Positions 35,361-44,554 are shown, counted from the first letter of the stretch. The stretch is 64,000 nucleotides of DNA from Delftia tsuruhatensis (GCF_903815225.1 NZ_LR813084.1:4171001-4235000); one strand, 5' to 3'. Notes: a model not told the origin generated them from the sequence alone. Program-made: numbers and translations.

Positions 35361-36179
35361 TCAGCGCTTGATGGCGGGCGCGGTGGACTCGGCGCCCTTG
35401 CCGTTGACACCCATGTACACGCCCAGCGCGATGGTCACGTCGCTGGCATAGCCGGGATAGGGAAAGCGCTGCTGGCGAAAGCAGTCGTTCAGGCGCCGCT
35501 GCATGCTCCACAGCTCGCCCGAGGACACGCGGTAGGCCGGCCAGGCACCGAAGCCCGCGCCCGCGCCGGGGTTCCTGGTGAGGTTGGGCAGGTCCTGGAG
35601 GCGGATGCGCTTGTCGTCCGCGCCGTGGCAGGTGGCGCAGGCGAAGTCGTGCGTGCCCGCGCGCAGGAAGAACATGCGCTTGCCGACCTCGTACATGGCG
35701 CGTTCCTTGGCGTGGCCCTGGGGCAGGTCGAACTTCATGCCCCGGGATTCGGCGGCGATCCAGGCGACCAGGCCTTCGATGTTCTTTTGCTCGTCCCGGC
35801 CGAAAGGCGTGGCGGCGATCTTCTTCGCATCCAGGCCCTGCAGGTTTTCCATGCAGGTCAGCAGGCGCGACTCCAGGTCCTGCACGCGGCCGGTGTCGGC
35901 GAAATGGCGCGGCAGCTCCACGAAGGCGCCCTTGACCACGCCCGGCCCCTTGCCCAGGTCGCAGCGCTCCAGCGACGCGGCCTTGGGGCCGCGCTTTTGC
36001 TTCCACAGCGCCTCGCCCTTCATCTCGAACAGTTCGGCGGGGTTGCCGTCTGCCAGCATCTCGCGGTACTCGGCAATGCCGTCGGCCGTGCTTTTCTGCG
36101 CCAGCGCGGGCGGGGCCAGGGCCAGCAGGGCGGCACCCGCCAGTCCTGCCATCCCGGCGATGTGTCTTGTCTTGTCCAT
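35361..36179 (-). CDS. soxA: SoxA, c-type cytochrome subunit of SoxAX
   Basis: The start is ATG 36179 with AGGAGG 5 bases upstream; 272 residues with a cleavable signal peptide (LLALAPPALAQ). Only one CxxCH is present (FACATCHG, about residue 185). The position of the N-terminal heme of diheme SoxA is occupied by single cysteines (ERCDLG and LLTCMEN), as in monoheme SoxA forms. The active-site cysteine is in NDCFRQQRFP. It forms the thiosulfate-SoxY bond in the periplasm. Confidence 0.93.
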   Translation of the reverse strand: MDKTRHIAGMAGLAGAALLALAPPALAQKSTADGIAEYREMLADGNPAELFEMKGEALWKQKRGPKAASLERCDLGKGPGVVKGAFVELPRHFADTGRVQDLESRLLTCMENLQGLDAKKIAATPFGRDEQKNIEGLVAWIAAESRGMKFDLPQGHAKERAMYEVGKRMFFLRAGTHDFACATCHGADDKRIRLQDLPNLTRNPGAGAGFGAWPAYRVSSGELWSMQRRLNDCFRQQRFPYPGYASDVTIALGVYMGVNGKGAESTAPAIKR

Positions 36180-36259
36180 CGGGGCCTCCTGTTCTTGTCG
36201 TGGGCCGGTGGGGTGCCGGCATGGGCGCAGTGGGCGCGGCTGGCGCGGTCCGCGGCGCC

Positions 36260-36571
36260 TCAGCTGACCGTGGCTTCGTCGGTGCGGGTGTCGCCCCGGT
36301 TGTCCTTCCAGGTCACGGCCACCTTGTCGCCGGCCTTGGCGCCCTTGATGACGAACTGCATGAAGGGGTTCTTGGAGACGGCCGGCCCCCATTCGGCGGC
36401 CAGCACCTGGGTGCCGTTGAGCGAGGCCGTGACCTCCTGGATGAACCAGGCCGGGATGGTCTGGCCGGCCGCGTCCTTGCGCTGGCCGGTTTCCATTTCG
36501 TGCGACATGAGCACGCGCACGGTGGTCTTTTCTCCTGCGGCCTGGGCGCGGATGCGCATCGGATCTGCCAT
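36260..36571 (-). CDS. soxZ: SoxZ, sulfur carrier partner
   Basis: 103 residues without signal peptide, all beta sandwich. MADPMRIRA, VLMSHEMETGQRKD and NPFMQFVIKGAKAGDKVAVTW are family hallmarks. It pairs with SoxY and is exported with it. It lies between soxY (57 bases upstream) and soxA. Confidence 0.95.
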   Translation of the reverse strand: MADPMRIRAQAAGEKTTVRVLMSHEMETGQRKDAAGQTIPAWFIQEVTASLNGTQVLAAEWGPAVSKNPFMQFVIKGAKAGDKVAVTWKDNRGDTRTDEATVS

Positions 36572-36628
36572 GGTGTTCTCCTTGTATCGCTGTCTTGGCG
36601 GTGGGGTGCGGATCTGCGGTGCGCGGCC

Positions 36629-37087
36629 TCAGCCGCCGCAGCCGCCCAGGGTGACCTTGACTTCCTTCTTGGCATAGAAGGCCTTGCCGTCGCCCGTGAC
36701 GGCCACGGCATAGACGTCGGAGGACTGGCCCAGCTTGGCGCGCGTGAGGAAGTTGGGCTCCACCGCATCGCTGACGTCGAAGGCCGCCACCAGGGTGTTG
36801 GGGTTCTTCTCGACCAGCACCAGCAGCTTTTTCACGCCGGCCAGCGTGGTGGCCGCGCCCAGGGGCACGACGGCGCCGTTCTCGGCGATGTCGGGGCCGG
36901 TGATGGTGACCTCCTTGCTTTCCACGGGCGCGCCCGCGCCCAGGGCCTTGAGCACGTCGGCCACGTTCTTGGCGTCGAAGGCGGCCTTGTTGTAGGCCGC
37001 CTGGGCAGCGGCCGGCAGCAGGCCTGCGGCAGCCAGCAGGGCGGCCACGGCGGCCGACTGCTGCAGTGCGAGTCTTCGGGTGGTCAT
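36629..37087 (-). CDS. soxY: SoxY, covalent sulfur carrier
   Basis: The start is ATG 37087, 152 residues. A Tat-like signal (MTTRRLALQQSAAVAALL) precedes the beta-sandwich domain. The protein ends GGCGG, the flexible arm whose cysteine carries the sulfur intermediates. Export with SoxZ through Tat is the known route. Confidence 0.95.
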   Translation of the reverse strand: MTTRRLALQQSAAVAALLAAAGLLPAAAQAAYNKAAFDAKNVADVLKALGAGAPVESKEVTITGPDIAENGAVVPLGAATTLAGVKKLLVLVEKNPNTLVAAFDVSDAVEPNFLTRAKLGQSSDVYAVAVTGDGKAFYAKKEVKVTLGGCGG

Positions 37088-37127
37088 GCTTGTCTCCTTG
37101 TGATGGTTCTCGGGGGCACGGGGATGT

Positions 37128-38183
37128 TCAGGGCCTGGCGGCCAGCCACTGGGCGATGGCCTGGGCATCTTCCGGGCTCAGGGCCTGGGGCGGCATGGGG
37201 ATGTTCCCCCACACGCCGCTGCTGCCGGCGCGTATGCGTTCGCCAAGGTAGGCGGCCTGGCCGGCGTACTTCCTCGCGATGTCGGCCAGGGCCGGGCCGA
37301 CGATCTTCTGCTCCATGCCATGGCAGGCCGTGCAGCCGTTCCTGTCGAGCAGGGCCTGGGGCACGGTGGCGCTGGTGGCGGCGCCGGCTTTGGGGGCGGG
37401 TGCGGCCGGCTTCGCGCCAGCGCCCGCCGTGGCCACGCCGCGCTGGGCGCCCACGGTGCGGTTCTGATCGGCCAGGTTGCCGTGGTTGTTGCCGGCATGC
37501 TCGGGCAGCGCGGAGCGCACCTGGGGCTCGGGACCGCAGTCGCTCATGCAGGCCCGGGCCTGCACGTCGGGCCGGGCAGCGGCCGCGAAGGCCTTGCCGG
37601 GCCACAGTGCGTGGCGCGTGTCCATGCCGTTGCGGTTGGGCATCTTCTTTTGCACCTCGGCGATGTTGGCGTCGCTGAGCGTGAAGTCCTGCGGCACGAC
37701 GCCGGCCAGGTTGAGCATGTAGGCGGTGACGGCGTAGACCTCGTCGGCACTCAGGGACTTGGGCGCGTTCCAGGGCATGGCGCGGTGCACGTAGTCCCAC
37801 AGCGTGGACAGGGTGGCCACCTTCATGAAGGTGGTGCGGCCGGGAAAGGCCGGGTCCTTGAGCCGGGCGGCATGGCCGGTGCGGATGTCCTCGGCCGTGG
37901 TGCCGCCGATCAGCGGGCTGAAGACTTCGTTGGATTCGCCGAACACGCCATGGCAGGAGGCGCACTTGCCCTCCCAGATGTCCATGCCCTTTTCCACCGT
38001 GCCGGCCCCCTTGGGCAGGCCCTTGAAGTCGGGGCGCACGTCGATGTCCCAGGCCGCGACCTCGCGGGGCGTGGCGTCGCGCCCGACGCCGGGAAAGCGT
38101 TCGGCGGCCTGGACCGGCACCAGGGCCCAGCACAGCAACGCGGCGGCGAGGCCCGCCGCGCGGACCTCATGAAAGCTGGACAT
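37128..38183 (-). CDS. soxD: SoxD, diheme cytochrome subunit of sulfur dehydrogenase
   Basis: The start is ATG 38183 (MSSFHEVRAAGL), 351 residues, overlapping the soxC stop by 17 bases. After a signal peptide come two heme sites, CASCHG (about residue 66) and CTACHG (about 290), linked by an Ala/Pro-rich spacer near 250-275. It passes electrons from SoxC to the respiratory chain. Confidence 0.93.
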   Translation of the reverse strand: MSSFHEVRAAGLAAALLCWALVPVQAAERFPGVGRDATPREVAAWDIDVRPDFKGLPKGAGTVEKGMDIWEGKCASCHGVFGESNEVFSPLIGGTTAEDIRTGHAARLKDPAFPGRTTFMKVATLSTLWDYVHRAMPWNAPKSLSADEVYAVTAYMLNLAGVVPQDFTLSDANIAEVQKKMPNRNGMDTRHALWPGKAFAAAARPDVQARACMSDCGPEPQVRSALPEHAGNNHGNLADQNRTVGAQRGVATAGAGAKPAAPAPKAGAATSATVPQALLDRNGCTACHGMEQKIVGPALADIARKYAGQAAYLGERIRAGSSGVWGNIPMPPQALSPEDAQAIAQWLAARP

Positions 38184-39522
38184 TGACCACCTCCCCGCTG
38201 GCATGCACCGCCCAGGACTGGATGGCGTTGTTGTGATAGATGGAGCGCGTGCCGCGCACGGCGCGCAGTTGCTGGTAGGTGGGCTGCACGTAGCCGGTCT
38301 CGTCCATGGCGCGGCTTTGCACGATGCAGGGCTGGCCGTCCCAGACCCAGTCCAGGTGAAAGCGCGTGAGGCACTTGGACAGGACGGGGCCATCGAGTCG
38401 CGCCGTGCGCCAGTTGCGCCCGCCGTCCACGCTGACGTCCACGCGGCGCACCTTGCCGCGCCCGGACCAGGCCAGGCCGCTGATGTCGTAGAAGCCCTTG
38501 TCCAGCAGCATCTGCCCGCCCGAGGGCGTGGTCACCACGCTCTTGCATTCCTGGATGCTGGTGTACTGGCGGTGCTGGCCGTCGGGCATGAGGTCCACGT
38601 AGTGGATGGCCTCGTCCTTGGCCGCCCAGGGCGCGTCACCCACCTCGATGCGGCGCAGGTACTTGACCCAGCTGACACCCTGCACGCCAGGCACGACCAG
38701 GCGCAGCGGGTAGCCCTGCTCGGGCCGCAGCATCTCGCCGTTCTGGCCATAGGCCACCAGCACTTCGCCGGACTCGATCAGCTCCATGGGGATGGTGCGC
38801 GTCATGGACGAGCCGTCCGCCCCCTCGGCCAGCGCGAAGCGGCCCTTCTTCAGGTCGGCGCCGGCCATCTCCAGCAGCGTGATCAGGGGCACGCCCGTGA
38901 ACTCGCTGCACGACAGCATGCCGTGCGTGTACTGCACGGTAGGCACGGCCACGTTGCCCCATTCCATGCCGGTGTTGGCCCCGCATTCGATGAAATGAAA
39001 GCGCGACACCGAGGGCAGGCGCATGAGTTCGTCCATGGTGAAGACCTTGGCGGCCTTCACCAGCCCGTTGACCATGAGCCGGTGCCCGGAGGGATCGATG
39101 TCCCACCAGCCCTGGTGGTGGCGCTCGAAGTGCAGGCCGCTGGGCGTGACGATGCCGAACAGCGATTGCAGCGGCGCGAACGAGACCGAGGCCTGGCGCG
39201 TCTGCGTCAGCCCCGGGCTCTGGCGGCGCTGCACGTTGGCCTCGTACTTCGACGGCTTGCCGTAGCCGTCGGTCACCACGGGCTGGCCCAGGCCCTTGCT
39301 GTGCGCGGGCAGCTCGAGGATGGCGGGATCACCCTCCCCCACCGCCGAAGCCGCGCCCGCCACGCCGGCCGCCGCAGCGGCGAAGGCCCCGCGGATGAAG
39401 TCGCGGCGCCCCGCGCGGGCCTGCGCGAAGACCGTGCCCACTTCCTGGCCAGGCACAAAGTGCTCCGGCGCCTTGCGCAGGCGGCCCGCCGTCCATTCGT
39501 GCTCTTGCTTGCTCTGGTGCAT
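38167..39522 (-). CDS. soxC: SoxC, molybdenum subunit of sulfur dehydrogenase
   Basis: 451 residues. A Tat motif RRDFIRG lies at about residues 39-45. The sulfite-oxidase fold has HFIECGANTGMEWG (molybdenum cofactor cysteine region, about 177-190) and a C-terminal dimerisation domain (VDVSVDGGRNW). With SoxD it oxidises the SoxY-bound sulfane sulfur, so this organism should oxidise thiosulfate fully to sulfate rather than deposit sulfur. It is the first gene of the minus-strand operon and follows an AT-rich operator region. Confidence 0.95.
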   Translation of the reverse strand: MHQSKQEHEWTAGRLRKAPEHFVPGQEVGTVFAQARAGRRDFIRGAFAAAAAGVAGAASAVGEGDPAILELPAHSKGLGQPVVTDGYGKPSKYEANVQRRQSPGLTQTRQASVSFAPLQSLFGIVTPSGLHFERHHQGWWDIDPSGHRLMVNGLVKAAKVFTMDELMRLPSVSRFHFIECGANTGMEWGNVAVPTVQYTHGMLSCSEFTGVPLITLLEMAGADLKKGRFALAEGADGSSMTRTIPMELIESGEVLVAYGQNGEMLRPEQGYPLRLVVPGVQGVSWVKYLRRIEVGDAPWAAKDEAIHYVDLMPDGQHRQYTSIQECKSVVTTPSGGQMLLDKGFYDISGLAWSGRGKVRRVDVSVDGGRNWRTARLDGPVLSKCLTRFHLDWVWDGQPCIVQSRAMDETGYVQPTYQQLRAVRGTRSIYHNNAIQSWAVHASGEVVNVQLS

Positions 39523-39553
39523 CTGCTGGGGCTCCCGTGGGGCTGTCTGGGCT

Positions 39554-39579
39554 CTTATTTATCAGTAAATAAGAATATC
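39554..39579. promoter_or_regulatory. Operator of the sox operon
   Basis: CTTATTTA-TCAG-TAAATAAG is a perfect 8-bp inverted repeat at 39554-39573, about 30 bases before the soxC start. It overlaps GAATATC-TT-TAT (39573-39584), a motif also found (inverted) at 41243-41254 in front of the other sox-linked genes. The AT-rich island stands out sharply. The likely ligand is the ArsR-family repressor encoded at 41732-42052. Confidence 0.65.
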
Positions 39580-39679
39580 TTTATGTATTGATTCTTGCCG
39601 CTGTCGGTTAGCTTGCCATCTGGTAATAACCCGTGTCTTGATAGCAAGGCACGCAGGAAGGCCGGTCTCCGCAGGCCCC

Positions 39680-40186
39680 TCAGGCGCGCACGGCCGCCCG
39701 GGCCTGCGCCAATCGATCGTCCAGATAGGCGCCGTAGAAATCCGGGATCGATGCGCCTTCGAGGCGGGGAGCCACCTCCCGGCTGCCGGGGCCGAAGAAC
39801 AGCAGCGTGGGCGCCACGCCAACGCCCAGCTGCGCCACCACCTGTGCCTGGGTCCGCGTGCGCCCCTGCCAGTCGCGCAGGCTGCGGCCGTCGCGGAAAT
39901 CGATCTGCGCCACGGCGCCGCCCGCGCGCAGCAGGGGCCACAGGTGCTGGCTGCGCACCACATGGCAGAACGGGCAGCCGGCCAGGCTGGCCATGAGCAC
40001 CAGCGGCTCGCGCCGGGCCAGCGCATCGGCCAGCGCCTGGGGCAGCGAGTCGGGGCTGGGAAGGTCCTCGGACAGCGCCCTGCCCTGTGCCTGCGCCCGG
40101 GACAGCAGCGTACCCGACGACAGCGCGCCCAGGGCCAGGACACCCAGGCAGCGGCGGCGCTCCGGTGAAGCCGGGCCGGTGCTCAT
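39680..40186 (-). CDS. Periplasmic thioredoxin-like protein (SoxS/SoxW type)
   Basis: 168 residues with an Ala-rich signal peptide (about residues 10-33). The thioredoxin fold has the active site GCPFCH and the cis-proline VAPTLLFF. In other sox systems such proteins keep SoxY reduced and active. Its start overlaps the end of the metallo-beta-lactamase gene by four bases, and the sox operator lies after its stop. Confidence 0.82.
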   Translation of the reverse strand: MSTGPASPERRRCLGVLALGALSSGTLLSRAQAQGRALSEDLPSPDSLPQALADALARREPLVLMASLAGCPFCHVVRSQHLWPLLRAGGAVAQIDFRDGRSLRDWQGRTRTQAQVVAQLGVGVAPTLLFFGPGSREVAPRLEGASIPDFYGAYLDDRLAQARAAVRA

Positions 40187-41130
40187 GGCGCCTCCTGCTC
40201 CATGAGCAGATAGGTGTTGTAGGCATTCATGCGGTTGGCGGCCTGGAACAGCGGCAGGTGCTCGAAGCGCGACCAGTCGGTGGCCGCGTAGGCAGCGTCG
40301 AAGGGCTCCAGATCGCGCGCCGCAAGGCGCATGGATTCGCGCAGGTAGACCAGGTAGTCGCGCGTGAGCGCCATGTCCTCGCGCGGCTGCCTGGACAGCG
40401 GGCCATGGCCCGGCACCAGCACCTGGATGGGCAGTTGCAGCAGGGTCTGGAGCGAGGCGATCCAGTGCGCGCTATCGGCCTGGCCCACATAGGGGATGCG
40501 GTTGCGGAACACGATGTCGCCCACGAAGGCCACGCCCCGCCCGGGCAGGAAGATGGCCAGGTCCTCGGGCGTGTGGGCCGGGCCCATGGGGTGCAGCTCG
40601 AAGCGCACGCCGTCGATGTCCAGCACGGTCTTGCCCGACACCCACTCGTCGGCGGGGACCATGCGTGTGTCCGCATCGATCCACGGCGCCAGATCGCTGC
40701 GCGAGGCCTGCAGGCGCAGTCGCGCGGTCTCGGAGTTCAGGTAGGCCTTGCCGCCCTCATGGGCGATGATCTTCGCGCCCATGTCCTTGAAGACCTGCAG
40801 GCCGTAGATGTGGTCGGCGTGGTAGTGGGTGAGCAGCACATGGGTGACGGGCTTGGGCGTGATGGCGCGGATGGCGGCGGCCAGGCGCCGCGCCAGCGCG
40901 GGCGAGCCCAGCGCGTCGATGACGACCACGCCATGCGGCGTTTCCACGAAGCCTGCGTTGGAGATGAAGTTCTGGTTGGCCGGCGAGCCCAGCGCCGACA
41001 GGCCCTGAACGTAGTGGATGCCCGGCGCCACGGCCACGGGCTGCATGGCGGGGGCCTGCGCCAGGGCGGCGGGCACCAGTGCCGCCATCCACAGGGCCAT
41101 GCAGATGAAAGAGCTGCGCAGCAGGGGCAT
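40183..41130 (-). CDS. Periplasmic metallo-beta-lactamase-fold hydrolase (SoxH-like)
   Basis: The start is ATG 41130, 315 residues with a signal peptide ending at ALAQA. The metal-binding signature is LTHYHADHIYGL, with further ligands in MGPAHTPED, FVGDIVF and LVPGHGP. Proteins of this type (SoxH, quinoprotein-relay hydrolases) occur beside sox genes; the substrate, probably a sulfur- or glutathione-linked thioester, is not established. It is coupled to the thioredoxin-like gene. Confidence 0.78.
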   Translation of the reverse strand: MPLLRSSFICMALWMAALVPAALAQAPAMQPVAVAPGIHYVQGLSALGSPANQNFISNAGFVETPHGVVVIDALGSPALARRLAAAIRAITPKPVTHVLLTHYHADHIYGLQVFKDMGAKIIAHEGGKAYLNSETARLRLQASRSDLAPWIDADTRMVPADEWVSGKTVLDIDGVRFELHPMGPAHTPEDLAIFLPGRGVAFVGDIVFRNRIPYVGQADSAHWIASLQTLLQLPIQVLVPGHGPLSRQPREDMALTRDYLVYLRESMRLAARDLEPFDAAYAATDWSRFEHLPLFQAANRMNAYNTYLLMEQEAP

Positions 41131-41230
41131 GCGTGGGAGTCTCCTGTTCTTGTCGTGCCTGCCATGGTGCGCGCGCGCCGGGCGCCGGGGCCTCAGGCAT
41201 TCCCCAACACCGGGCACGGGGGGCGAGGCT

Positions 41231-41254
41231 TAATATAAGTCGATACCGATATTC
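41231..41254. promoter_or_regulatory. Operator between the SoxH-like and DsrE-like genes
   Basis: AATAT-N12-ATATT (41232-41253) is an imperfect palindrome. On the minus strand, GAATATC-GG-TAT repeats the motif of the sox operator at 39573. It lies in the divergent intergenic region and could serve both genes. Likely bound by the nearby ArsR repressor. Confidence 0.55.
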
Positions 41255-41304
41255 ATGCACCTGCGGTGTACCCTGCCCCCTGCGCATTCTTCAAAGGACT
41301 GTCC

Positions 41305-41730
41305 ATGAACACACCTGCTCCCCGCCTGCTGCTGGCCCTGGCTTTCGTGCTGTGCACCTCGGCCGTGTCGGCCCAGGACATCAAGGTGGTCTACCACGTC
41401 AACTCCGGCGTGGAGACGGCGGCCGCCATGCTCAACAACATCAGCAACCACCTGGCGGCCGACCCTTCGGCCAGGATCGTGGTGGTGACCCACGGCCCGG
41501 GCATCGACTTCATGCTGGAGAACGCCAAGGACAGCAAGGGCCGCGAGTTCAGCGGCCAGGTCAGCGCCCTGGCCGCGCGCGGCGTGCGCTTCGAGGTCTG
41601 CAACAACACGCTGGTGTCACGCCAGCTGTCGGCATCGAACCTGCTGATGGAGGCCAAGGTCGTGCCCTCGGGCGTGGCCGAGGTGGCACGCCTGCAGGCC
41701 AGGGAAGGCTACGTCTATCTGAAGCCCTGA
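41305..41730 (+). CDS. Exported DsrE-family protein
   Basis: The start is ATG 41305, with AAAGGA 6 bases upstream; 141 residues. The signal peptide is LLLALAFVLCTSAVSA. The mature part has the DsrE/DsrF-like fold pattern: VVYHVN, LNNISNHLAADP, IVVVTHGPGIDFML, and GVRFEVCNNTL with the conserved cysteine used for sulfur transfer. It is divergent from the SoxH-like gene and shares its regulatory region. Probably a periplasmic sulfur-handling accessory. Confidence 0.8.
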   Translation: MNTPAPRLLLALAFVLCTSAVSAQDIKVVYHVNSGVETAAAMLNNISNHLAADPSARIVVVTHGPGIDFMLENAKDSKGREFSGQVSALAARGVRFEVCNNTLVSRQLSASNLLMEAKVVPSGVAEVARLQAREGYVYLKP

Positions 41731-41731
41731 A

Positions 41732-42052
41732 TCAGCCCTGCTCTATGGCGATCTGCGTGCAGATGCTGCGGCACATCTGCACCACCTTGTCGTTGGCGAT
41801 GAAGTAGTAGATGCTCACGCCCTCGCGGCGGCGGCCCAGCACGCCGGCCTGGTACAGGGTGTTCAGGTGCTGGGACATGTTGGGCTGCGTGGTCGAGATG
41901 GTGGCCAGCAGCTCGGTCACGTTCTTCTCGCCGTTGCACAACGCGCTGATGATCTTCAGCCGCATGGGCGCCGCCATGGCGCGGAACAGCTCGGCAGCGC
42001 TTTCGAAAACGCTGTCGTCGCCCAGTTCCATGCTGTCATTGCGGCTGTTCAT
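41732..42052 (-). CDS. ArsR-family repressor, probable persulfide sensor
   Basis: 106 residues, a winged helix-turn-helix (TQPNMSQHLNTLYQAGVLGRRREG at about 58-81). Cysteines at about 42 (ALCNGEKN) and near the C-terminus (VQMCRSICTQ) correspond to the pair that SqrR/BigR-type repressors use to sense reactive sulfur. It is convergent with the DsrE-like gene, one base apart, and next to two AT-rich operators. Expected to repress the sox unit until sulfide or thiosulfate appears. Confidence 0.82.
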   Translation of the reverse strand: MNSRNDSMELGDDSVFESAAELFRAMAAPMRLKIISALCNGEKNVTELLATISTTQPNMSQHLNTLYQAGVLGRRREGVSIYYFIANDKVVQMCRSICTQIAIEQG

Positions 42053-42189
42053 AAGCGTCTGTCATCCTCGTATACGGCGGGTTGGCAACGGGGCCGGCTT
42101 CCCGCCGCCCGAAGGGCTAGTTTATAGCCCGGGGACGGACGGCGGGAAGTCAGCCCTCGTTGACGCGGGTCAAAAGGGCCTGCCATCGA

Positions 42190-44472
42190 TCAGAAATCGA
42201 CCGAGGCCGAGAGCAGGAAGGTGCGCGGCGCGCCCAGGCCCAGGCTGGTGAAGTGCGGCTTGGCCCAGTAGGCCTTGTTGGCCACGTTGGTGACGGCGGC
42301 GCGCAGCGTCACGGGGCGGCCCGAGACGCGCGTGACATAGCGCGCGCCCAGGTCGAACACGGTGCGCCCGGGGATGGACAGCGTGTTGTCGGCGCTCAGG
42401 TACTGCCGCGACGCGGTGGTGGCGTTGGCCGTCAGCGTCAGGCCCTGCAGGGCGGGCACGTCCCACTCCGCGCCGAGCTTGCCCTGCCACTTGGGCAGGC
42501 CCGTGGCCTGCTTGCCTTGCTCGGCGGCCACCATGGCCCGGGTCACTTCGGCGTTGGAATAGGCGATGCCGCCCATCAGGCGCACGCCGCGCAGCGGCGA
42601 GCCGAAGAAGCCCCATTCCACGCCCCGGTTGCGCTGCTCGCCGCCGAACGAGAAGACGTTGGTGACGGGGTCGGTGTAGCTGCTCGGACGCTCGATCTCA
42701 TAGAGGCTGAGGGTGTGGGCGAAGTCGCCCAGGTCGAACTTGACGCCCACTTCCTTTTGCCGGGTCTTGTAGGGCGCGAAGACCTCGCCGGCGTTGGCGG
42801 CGGTGTTGGGCGCCATGGCGCCCTGGCTCAGGCCCTCGATGTAGTTGGCGTAGACGGACATCTTGTCCGTGGCCTTGACCAGCAGCGCCACGGAGGGCGT
42901 GGTGGCGCTTTCCTTGTAGCGGGTGCCGGTGCGCGCGCCGGTGTTGGGGTTGAAGGTTTCGTTGAGCACCTGCTGGCGGCGCACGCCCAGCGTCAGCAGC
43001 ACCGTGTCCTGCGCGAAGGACAGCGTGTCGGCCACGCCGAAGCTGGTCAGGCGCGTGTCCGTGCGGGTCAGGGCCGGGATGTGGGCCGGGCGCAGGGCCT
43101 CGGGGCCCCATACCGGGTTGTAGATGTTGGTGACCCAGTCCTTGGGCAGCAGGTTGCGGAAGCCGCTGAGCGTGTATTCCTCGGTGTAGTAGGTGGCGTT
43201 GAGCGCGAACTGGTGGCCCACCGAGCCCGTGCGGGCCTTGCCCTTGAGGCCGGTCTCCGCCGACTTGCGCTCCATGCGGTCGGAGACGCCGCTGAAGTTG
43301 ATGCGGAAATCGCCGGCCGGATTGATGACCTGGCCTGCACCCATGTTGGAGTCGAACTCGGTCTTGCTGACACCGGCGGCCGCATAGGCCGTCAGCCCCT
43401 CGCCCAGGTCGATCTCGCCGCGCACCATGGCGCCCTTGTCGCGGCTGTCGTAGAAGGCCCAGGGCGGGTTCCACGAAACGTCGGGCTTCGGCGGCCGGGG
43501 CACGGCCAGGCCGGGCGCCAGCGTCAGGCCCCGGGTCAGGCCCCGGGCGCTGTCCTTGCTGCGGTACAGGTCGGCCGAAACGCGCGCCCGCGTGCCGCGC
43601 CAGTCCAGCCCCAGGGAGGCCAGGCCCACGGTCTTGTCCTGGGTGTTCACGGCGGTCTCGCCATCACGGTAGACGCCGTTGAAACGGATGCCGAACTGCT
43701 TGTTCTCGCCAAAGCGGCGGCCCAGGTCGATATGGCCGCCGAAGTGCGACCGGGACTGGTAGCTGGTGGTCAGGCGCGCCAGGGGGTCGTCGCCCGCGCG
43801 CTTGGGCACGAGGTTGATGGCCCCACCCGCCGAGCCCTTGGGCGGCATGCCGTTGAGCAGGGCGGACGGGCCCTTGAGCACCTCCACGCGCTCGAACATC
43901 TCGGGTGAGCTGCGGTAGTAGGAGGCCATGCCGGCCAGGCCGTTGACCGTCACGTCGCCCACGTTGGAGGGCAGGCCCCGGATGGAGTAGCTCTCGTTGC
44001 TCTCCCCCGCGATGCCGCTCATGAACACGGTGGGGTCCGTTTTGGAGATCACCTCGCTGATGTCGCGGGCCTGCTGGTCGGCCATGAACTGGTCGGTGTA
44101 GGTGATGGTGGAGAACGGTGTCTCCATGAAGTCCTTGTCGCCCAGGAAGCCCATGCGGGCGCCGGTGCTGACCTGGCCACCGGAATAGACGGCCCGGCCG
44201 GCCTCCTCCTTGACGGTGACGGTGGGCAGGGTCACCGCCTCCTGCGCCGCGGGGGCCGGCGGCTGCCGCTCACCGGCGTTGGCGTTGGCGTTGGCACTGG
44301 TGCCCGTGGCCTGCGCCAGCGCCGGCTGCGCGGCCATGGCCAGGGTGCCGCAGGCCAGGCCGAACAGCAGGGCCTTGTGCACGGCAAGCGCCGTGAGGTT
44401 CCAGTCGAAGCCGGGATGGCCGGCCTGCCGTGCAGCGCTCGCGGCCGATGGATGGGAATGACGCCGGGTCAT
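42190..44472 (-). CDS. TonB-dependent siderophore receptor
   Basis: The start is ATG 44472, AAAGGAAA upstream; 760 residues. A long signal region (to about residue 50) is followed by a plug domain (SYSIRGLPSNVGDVTVNG, and RVEVLKGPSALLNGMPPKGS) and a beta barrel ending in aromatic SASVDF, the outer-membrane insertion signal. The ligand is a ferric siderophore, exact type unknown. It is the last gene of the siderophore operon; a Ser/Asn/Ala-rich spacer follows the signal. Confidence 0.92.
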   Translation of the reverse strand: MTRRHSHPSAASAARQAGHPGFDWNLTALAVHKALLFGLACGTLAMAAQPALAQATGTSANANANAGERQPPAPAAQEAVTLPTVTVKEEAGRAVYSGGQVSTGARMGFLGDKDFMETPFSTITYTDQFMADQQARDISEVISKTDPTVFMSGIAGESNESYSIRGLPSNVGDVTVNGLAGMASYYRSSPEMFERVEVLKGPSALLNGMPPKGSAGGAINLVPKRAGDDPLARLTTSYQSRSHFGGHIDLGRRFGENKQFGIRFNGVYRDGETAVNTQDKTVGLASLGLDWRGTRARVSADLYRSKDSARGLTRGLTLAPGLAVPRPPKPDVSWNPPWAFYDSRDKGAMVRGEIDLGEGLTAYAAAGVSKTEFDSNMGAGQVINPAGDFRINFSGVSDRMERKSAETGLKGKARTGSVGHQFALNATYYTEEYTLSGFRNLLPKDWVTNIYNPVWGPEALRPAHIPALTRTDTRLTSFGVADTLSFAQDTVLLTLGVRRQQVLNETFNPNTGARTGTRYKESATTPSVALLVKATDKMSVYANYIEGLSQGAMAPNTAANAGEVFAPYKTRQKEVGVKFDLGDFAHTLSLYEIERPSSYTDPVTNVFSFGGEQRNRGVEWGFFGSPLRGVRLMGGIAYSNAEVTRAMVAAEQGKQATGLPKWQGKLGAEWDVPALQGLTLTANATTASRQYLSADNTLSIPGRTVFDLGARYVTRVSGRPVTLRAAVTNVANKAYWAKPHFTSLGLGAPRTFLLSASVDF

Positions 44473-44554
44473 GGGATGTTTCCTTTCAATGGACGCCAAT
44501 GAGACGCATTGGCATTCGTGGACAAAAAAAAGGGGAGACAGCTCCCCGCAGGCA

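Noticed and set aside
42160..43908. Long plus-strand frame of 582 codons
   Set aside because: Antisense shadow of the TonB receptor; composition is Arg/Ala/Gly/His-rich without any motif.
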